Notes under the pieces: model-generated | Told to the model about the DNA's origin: nothing | Seen by the model: only the letters and a program-made list of their open reading frames with translations | Databases searched by the model: none | Position numbers and translations under genes: made by a program | Source: Ruminococcus flavefaciens | Lineage (GTDB): Bacteria; Bacillota; Clostridia; Oscillospirales; Ruminococcaceae | DNA length: 20,422 bases | Direction of reading: 5' to 3' | NCBI GenBank assembly: GCA_002373775.1 | Contig: DFJW01000114.1 | Coordinates: forward strand, 79,912-100,333 | Part shown: positions 16,709 to 20,422 of the stretch, one piece after another | How positions within the stretch are numbered: position 1 is the first letter of the stretch | Layout of the letters: each line of letters starts with the position of its first letter

Positions 16709-16737
16709 TTGACAAAAGAGCGGCTGTGTGATATAAT
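16709..16737 (+). promoter_or_regulatory. Perfect-consensus sigma-A promoter of the B12-related operon
   Basis: TTGACA (16709-16714), 17-nt spacer, TATAAT (16732-16737), with the start near 16744, just upstream of the riboswitch-like fold. Confidence 0.92.
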
Positions 16738-16750
16738 CAGAATTGACCGA

Positions 16751-16860
16751 AAACAGGTCTGAAACTGAGGGAAGGCGGTCAGAATCCGCCGCAGCAGTCA
16801 CTACCGTGTTCATGGGGCATTGCCTTGTGAAAGCCGGGCCGCTCGTCAGATCTGAGGCTA
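16751..16860 (+). promoter_or_regulatory. Cobalamin-class riboswitch (compact variant)
   Basis: The leader carries GAGGGAAGGCGG-TCAGAAT-CCGCCGCAGC, matching the conserved GGGAA / GG...AAUCC / GC(A/U)GC core of cobalamin riboswitches, followed by CACTACCGTG where canonical switches have CGCxACUGUGA. Further 3' is AAAGCCGGGCCGCTCGTC, a divergent version of the B12 box AAGCC-CGAAGACC-UGCC. A 9-bp closing helix with one wobble, CAGGTCTGA (16754-16762) with TCAGATCTG (16846-16854), encloses the fold. At about 105 nt it is much shorter than the 200-nt canonical class, so it is probably a variant with reduced peripheral helices. The genes that follow fit B12 handling. The call rests on eye-level motif matching, not a covariance model. 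Confidence 0.75.
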
Positions 16861-16898
16861 AAATGCTTTTGGACAATGAAAAGCAGCGCCTTTAGTCT
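16856..16898 (+). promoter_or_regulatory. Switching hairpin of the riboswitch expression platform
   Basis: GGCTAAA (16856-16862) and TGCTTTT (16864-16870) pair with AAAAGCA (16879-16885) and TTTAGTC (16892-16898). AAAAGCA is also complementary to the left arm of the downstream terminator (second TGCTTTT at 16922-16928; with flanking G/C, 8 bp), so the two pairings exclude each other. Confidence 0.65.
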
Positions 16899-16921
16899 GT
16901 GTATAACAGGCTTGTATGCTG

Positions 16922-16961
16922 TGCTTTTCCGTTGTCTGAGACACCGGAGAAGCATTTTTTT
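16922..16961 (+). terminator. Leader terminator controlled by the riboswitch
   Basis: TGCTTTTCCG (16922-16931) pairs with CGGAGAAGCA (16945-16954), with one wobble and an inner GTCT/AGAC helix, then seven T (16955-16961). It lies upstream of the first gene, the position expected of a transcriptional off-switch. Confidence 0.88.
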
Positions 16962-16989
16962 GTCCTTTACAATGAAAAGGAGAATGATT

Positions 16990-17922
16990 ATGAAAAAGAC
17001 TATCGCGATCACAGCAGCATTTCTTCTCAGCTGTTCAGCACTCAGCATGACAGCAGCTTCTGCTGAGGGAGATGCAGTGAAGGTATACGTTACTGTTTCT
17101 GACGGAACAGGCGCAGTACCGGCAGTACAGGAAGAAGTCGAGGTAACAGATACCGACTCCGACGGCGCACTCACTATAAACGATGCGCTCTATATCCTTC
17201 ATGAGAACTGCTTTGAAGGAGGGGCAGCAGCAGGCTACGGTTCAGAGACAGGTACATACGGACTCATGCTCACAAAGCTCTGGGGCGTTGAGAACGGCGG
17301 TAGCTACGGCTATTATGTAAACAACACCATGTCCATGGGACTTGCAGACGCTGTCAAGGACGGCGACTATATAAACGCTTTCGTTTACAGCGATACAGCT
17401 AAGTTTTCAGATACATACAGCTGGTTCGACCAGAACACAGCAGAGGCTGAGCAGGGCGCAGAGCTCTCACTGGTACTCAGCCACATAGCATTCGATGAGA
17501 ACTACAACGCACTCAGCGTGCCTGTAGAGAATGCTGTCATCACGATCAACGGCGAAGCTACAGAGTATGTTACCGACGCAGAAGGCAAGGTAACGATAAA
17601 GCTTGAAAATGCAGGAAAGAACATCATCAGTGCAACTTCCGAGTCGCTCGTTCTCGTGCCGCCGGTATGTGTTGCAACAGTAGCAGGCGAAGAGCCCGAG
17701 ACTGCAACTACCACCACCACAACTGCCACAGAAGAGACGACAACTACAACAACTACCACAGCTGCTGCTACAACAGCTGCTGCGACCACAAAGGCTGCTG
17801 CGACCACAAAGGCTGCACCTTCATCACCTTCCACAGGTGACGCAGGCGTTGCTGTTCTGGCAGGCGTTATCGGAGCTGCTGCTATAACTGCATTCGCAGT
17901 AAAGCGCAGAAATGAGGACTAA
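16990..17922 (+). CDS. Surface DUF4430/transcobalamin-like protein with EF-hand-like loop and sortase-like tail
   Basis: A secreted 310-residue protein, first gene after the riboswitch-like leader. A signal peptide (about 1-25) is followed by a ligand-type domain (about 28-140) with WGVENGGSYGYYVNN (98-112) and VKDGDYINAFVY, the pattern of DUF4430, the domain related to the C-terminal domain of transcobalamin. Inside it DTDSDGALTIND (54-65) is a perfect D-x-D-x-D-G-x-x-T-x-x-D calcium loop, like one half of a dockerin. A small Ig-like beta domain (about 175-235) follows, then a Thr/Ala linker. The tail SPSTG (279-283), hydrophobic helix and KRRNED resemble a sortase signal, with Ser replacing Leu. 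ATG 16990 is chosen for AAGGAG 7 nt upstream. It overlaps the next gene by 11 nt. Likely role, inferred: capture of B12 at the wall. Confidence 0.82.
   Translation: MKKTIAITAAFLLSCSALSMTAASAEGDAVKVYVTVSDGTGAVPAVQEEVEVTDTDSDGALTINDALYILHENCFEGGAAAGYGSETGTYGLMLTKLWGVENGGSYGYYVNNTMSMGLADAVKDGDYINAFVYSDTAKFSDTYSWFDQNTAEAEQGAELSLVLSHIAFDENYNALSVPVENAVITINGEATEYVTDAEGKVTIKLENAGKNIISATSESLVLVPPVCVATVAGEEPETATTTTTTATEETTTTTTTTAAATTAAATTKAAATTKAAPSSPSTGDAGVAVLAGVIGAAAITAFAVKRRNED
17701..17820 (+). repeat. Thr/Ala linker with an 18-bp tandem repeat
   Basis: A low-complexity ACN/GCN stretch encoding the wall-spanning linker. It contains two exact copies of an 18-bp unit (17776-17793 and 17794-17811), each encoding Ala-Ala-Ala-Thr-Thr-Lys. 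Confidence 0.9.
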
Positions 17923-19861
17923 GGCTTTTACCGGAGTCCTGAGCAGTCTGATTACAGTAATAATGCTGCTGAGCCTTGTACCGTTCAAGGCTCTTTGCAG
18001 CGGATATACCGTCGATGAGGTGCAAGAGCTTATCGACGGTATAATTGCATATAAGCTCAGTGATTCCGGTGCGGCAAACGTGCAGGACTGGATAGACGGC
18101 AGCATCACAGACAATGCAGGCGTCACTTCGGAATGGTATGTCTTAGCACTTAGCCAGAGCGGAGAGAGGGGATTTTCCTCTTACAGGAACGCTCTGGAAG
18201 CTTACCTTGACAGCCACAATGTATCCTCTGCGACTACGCGACTGAAATATGCTCTTGCACTGAGTGCAGCCGGAAGCGGCAGCAGATATATCTCAGACGT
18301 GCTCGATACTTCGGTAGGAAAGCAGGGCGTCATGAGCTGGATATACGGACTTCATGTCCTGAATAACGGCTACACCTGCCGGAACTATGACACGCAGTCT
18401 GTTGTGGATGAACTGCTCTCCATGCAGTTTGCAGACGGCGGCTGGGCAGTTATGGGCGAAAACGGCGATATAGACGTAACAGCAATGGCACTTCAGGCTC
18501 TTGCTCCTCACTGTCCGTACAGGGATGATGTGCGACAGGCAGCCGAACGCGCTCTTGATTTCCTTTCTCAGCGTCAGCAGGACGACGGCGGATATGTGAG
18601 CTTCGGCACACCTAATCCGGAGAGTGCATCACAGGTTCTCTCAGCTCTTTCTGATATGGGCATAGACTGCCTTTCTGATGAGCGATTCATAAAGAACGGC
18701 AACAGCCTCATCGACGGCATAGCCGCCTATCGTCTGCCGGACGGAAGCTTTTCTCACACAGCCGGCGGAGGATACAACGAGACTGCTACAGTGCAGGCTT
18801 ACTATTCCATGGTATCTTACATGCGTATGACCAGAGGTGAAGGTCCGCTGTTCATTATAGACAATGTCCAGCCTCAGGAGGCGGTGCCTGCACCGACTGA
18901 AAACATCATCCCTGCGGCAACTGAAGCACCTGTTACACAGCCGGAGGCAGGGGACGTTACGGCAGTTGTCACATCGCCTTCACCGGCAGATGTGCCCGGA
19001 GAAAATGTACAGCCTGCTGACCGGACTTCTTCTGCTGTTACTACAGCATCACGGACAGGCACTGCTGCATCGTCTGCTTCCGCAGTTACGACCGGAAAGA
19101 CGACCACATCTTCTGCTTCATCAGCTTCTGCGACTTCATCTGCTGTGACCGGAACTGATGCTGCCACATCTGCTGCCGGAACTTCTGAGACGATCCAGAC
19201 CGTATCAGCTGAGGCATCAACAGCAGAGGATGCAGCCGGAAGCACGGAAGAGAGCGGCAGCGGTTACAAGGGCAAGGCTATCGCTGTGATAATAGGCGCA
19301 GGAGCTGTGCTTTCACTGATAATTTTCGCCGCAGGCAAGCGCCATTACAAGAACTTCATAGCTGTAGGCATCGCAGCAGCGGCAGGCGTCACGATAGTGC
19401 TGCTGACCGACATAAAGACAAAGGATGAATACTACAACGGCGAGCGTGTACATAAGGAAAACGCCATTGGCACAGTCACTATGACTATCCGCTGTGATAC
19501 AGTTGCAGGAAGCGGAAAGAATGACCACATCCCCGAGGACGGCATAATTCTGGACGTGACAGAATTTGACCTTGCCGAAGGCGAGACGGTCTACGACATA
19601 CTCACAGAGGCAGCGCGTACATACGGCATACAGGTGGAGAATACCGGAAACAGCGGACATGCACACGGAATGGTGTACATTGCCGGCATAAACTATCTCT
19701 ACGAATACGATTTCGGTGACCTTTCGGGCTGGGTATATCACGTCAACGGAATAACTCCTTCAAGAGGATGCGGAGACTACATATTAAGCGACGGTGACAG
19801 GATAGAATGGCTCTATACCTGCGAACTGGGACGAGATCTGGATGAGGTATACGAAAAATGA
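17912..19861 (+). CDS. Intrinsic-factor/transcobalamin-like membrane protein (alpha/alpha repeat + 2 TM + DUF4430)
   Basis: This 649-residue protein starts with a signal or anchor helix (about 8-30). The N-terminal domain (about 32-310) has alpha/alpha-toroid repeats of the prenyltransferase type: QFADGGWA (172-179), QQDDGGYVSFG (222-232) and RLPDGSFSH (274-282), each followed by a helix with T-A/Q-A-L-x-A-L character. A long Ser/Thr/Ala linker (about 320-450), two membrane helices (about 456-474 and 481-499) and a C-terminal DUF4430 domain (about 510-649) with GWVYHVNG (606-613) and LSDGDRIEWLY follow. Animal intrinsic factor and transcobalamin pair the same two domain types to clamp B12. 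Topology would place both domains outside. The start overlaps the previous gene by 11 nt with no clear ribosome site, so translation is probably coupled. Its stop overlaps the next start (ATGA). Confidence 0.85.
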   Translation: MRTKAFTGVLSSLITVIMLLSLVPFKALCSGYTVDEVQELIDGIIAYKLSDSGAANVQDWIDGSITDNAGVTSEWYVLALSQSGERGFSSYRNALEAYLDSHNVSSATTRLKYALALSAAGSGSRYISDVLDTSVGKQGVMSWIYGLHVLNNGYTCRNYDTQSVVDELLSMQFADGGWAVMGENGDIDVTAMALQALAPHCPYRDDVRQAAERALDFLSQRQQDDGGYVSFGTPNPESASQVLSALSDMGIDCLSDERFIKNGNSLIDGIAAYRLPDGSFSHTAGGGYNETATVQAYYSMVSYMRMTRGEGPLFIIDNVQPQEAVPAPTENIIPAATEAPVTQPEAGDVTAVVTSPSPADVPGENVQPADRTSSAVTTASRTGTAASSASAVTTGKTTTSSASSASATSSAVTGTDAATSAAGTSETIQTVSAEASTAEDAAGSTEESGSGYKGKAIAVIIGAGAVLSLIIFAAGKRHYKNFIAVGIAAAAGVTIVLLTDIKTKDEYYNGERVHKENAIGTVTMTIRCDTVAGSGKNDHIPEDGIILDVTEFDLAEGETVYDILTEAARTYGIQVENTGNSGHAHGMVYIAGINYLYEYDFGDLSGWVYHVNGITPSRGCGDYILSDGDRIEWLYTCELGRDLDEVYEK

Positions 19862-20422
19862 GAAGCTTTTCGGAATATGATCCAATCGTCATCGCCGTGT
19901 ATTTTCTCACAGTCACCGGCATAGCCATGTTTTGCAGCTATCCGGCACTGACAGCCGCAGTCCTTGCGGGCGGAGTTGCGTACTACATCGTATGCAGCGG
20001 AAGCGGACACGGAAAGTCGCATTTTTACTTTTTCCTGCTCTTTCTGATACTGGCGCTGGCAAATCCGCTCGTATCCCATAACGGGGAGACGGTGCTGTTC
20101 GTGATGAACGACAATCCCATAACGCTGGAAGCTGTGCTGTACGGCGTGAATTCGGCAGCAATGGTCATAGGAGTACTTTACTGGCTCAGGAGTTTTACTC
20201 ACATAATGACCAGCGAAAAACTGCTGAGGATAACCGGTGCGCTCTCACCGAAACTCTCGCTTGTGATCTCTATGGCGCTGAGATATGTTCCGCTTTTCAG
20301 GGAGCAGTCAGAGAAAGTCAGCGACGCTCAGAAAGCTATGGGCATGTTCAGAGAGGACAATATCATCGACGACATCCGGGGAAAGCTAAGGATATTCTCC
20401 GTGCTTATAACATGGGCGCTGG
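19858..20422 (+). CDS. ecfT: EcfT-like transmembrane component of an ECF vitamin transporter (3' partial)
   Basis: The frame opens at an ATG overlapping the previous stop by 4 nt and stays open to the window end (188 residues). It begins MRSFSEYDPIVIAVYFLTVT, with several hydrophobic helices, LFLILALANPLVSHNG, and the CbiQ/EcfT-type segment LSPKLSLVISMALRYVPLFREQSEKVSDAQKAMG. EcfT couples two ATPases (EcfA/EcfA') to a substrate-binding S component in the membrane. The first coupling motif, usually A-R-G, reads A-M-G here. Position behind a cobalamin-riboswitch-like leader and two transcobalamin-like proteins suggests B12 import. The ATPases and S component should lie just beyond the window. 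Confidence 0.87.
   Translation, partial: MRSFSEYDPIVIAVYFLTVTGIAMFCSYPALTAAVLAGGVAYYIVCSGSGHGKSHFYFFLLFLILALANPLVSHNGETVLFVMNDNPITLEAVLYGVNSAAMVIGVLYWLRSFTHIMTSEKLLRITGALSPKLSLVISMALRYVPLFREQSEKVSDAQKAMGMFREDNIIDDIRGKLRIFSVLITWAL

Noticed and set aside
16876..16989. N-terminal extension of the DUF4430 gene from an ATG at 16876
   Set aside because: It would translate through the leader terminator, has no ribosome site, and the signal peptide with AAGGAG starts at 16990.

Overview
The window fits a Gram-positive, fibre-degrading gut or rumen Clostridia bacterium of the Ruminococcus type, most likely close to R. flavefaciens. The evidence is a cellulosomal xylanase/acetyl-xylan esterase with a central dockerin and Thr-rich linkers, a lipoprotein glucanase, a SEC-C-tailed SecA, sigma-A type promoters (TTGACA-N17-TATAAT or close) and strong AGGAGG-like ribosome binding sites. 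I assign no species.

Layout. 1-350: the 3' end of secA and its terminator. 369-5084: a forward cluster of an FG-GAP-like lipoprotein, a SAM methyltransferase, the redox chaperone Hsp33 (hslO) and the ribosome-associated GTPase HflX, ending in a strong hairpin terminator. 5279-8424: a monocistronic unit for a 954-residue GH11-CBM22-dockerin-CBM22-CE4 enzyme, with a consensus-like promoter and a foldable 5' leader. 8481-9413: an AraC-type regulator, possibly of local polysaccharide genes. 9462-11282 (minus): an ECF sigma factor overlapping a membrane-anchored putative anti-sigma factor. 11289-12842 (minus): a GH16 beta-glucanase lipoprotein with a CBM4-like C-terminus. 12956-14590 (minus): a flotillin. 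14901-16683: a SulP anion transporter with a STAS domain, divergent from the flotillin.

The most interesting block is 16709-20422. A consensus promoter leads into a leader with cobalamin-riboswitch sequence features. A mutually exclusive hairpin set and an intrinsic terminator follow. The genes after it have no gaps: (i) a secreted protein with a DUF4430/transcobalamin-like domain carrying an EF-hand-like loop and a sortase-like tail; (ii) a membrane protein with an intrinsic-factor-like alpha/alpha repeat domain and a transcobalamin-like C-terminal domain, separated by a Ser/Thr linker and two membrane helices; (iii) an EcfT-like component of an ECF vitamin transporter, cut by the window end. 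Together they look like a bacterial surface vitamin B12 capture-and-import system built from parts resembling animal intrinsic factor and transcobalamin. The B12 ligand is inferred from the riboswitch and domain architecture and is not proven by the sequence.

No tRNA, rRNA, CRISPR array, insertion sequence or prophage gene was seen.
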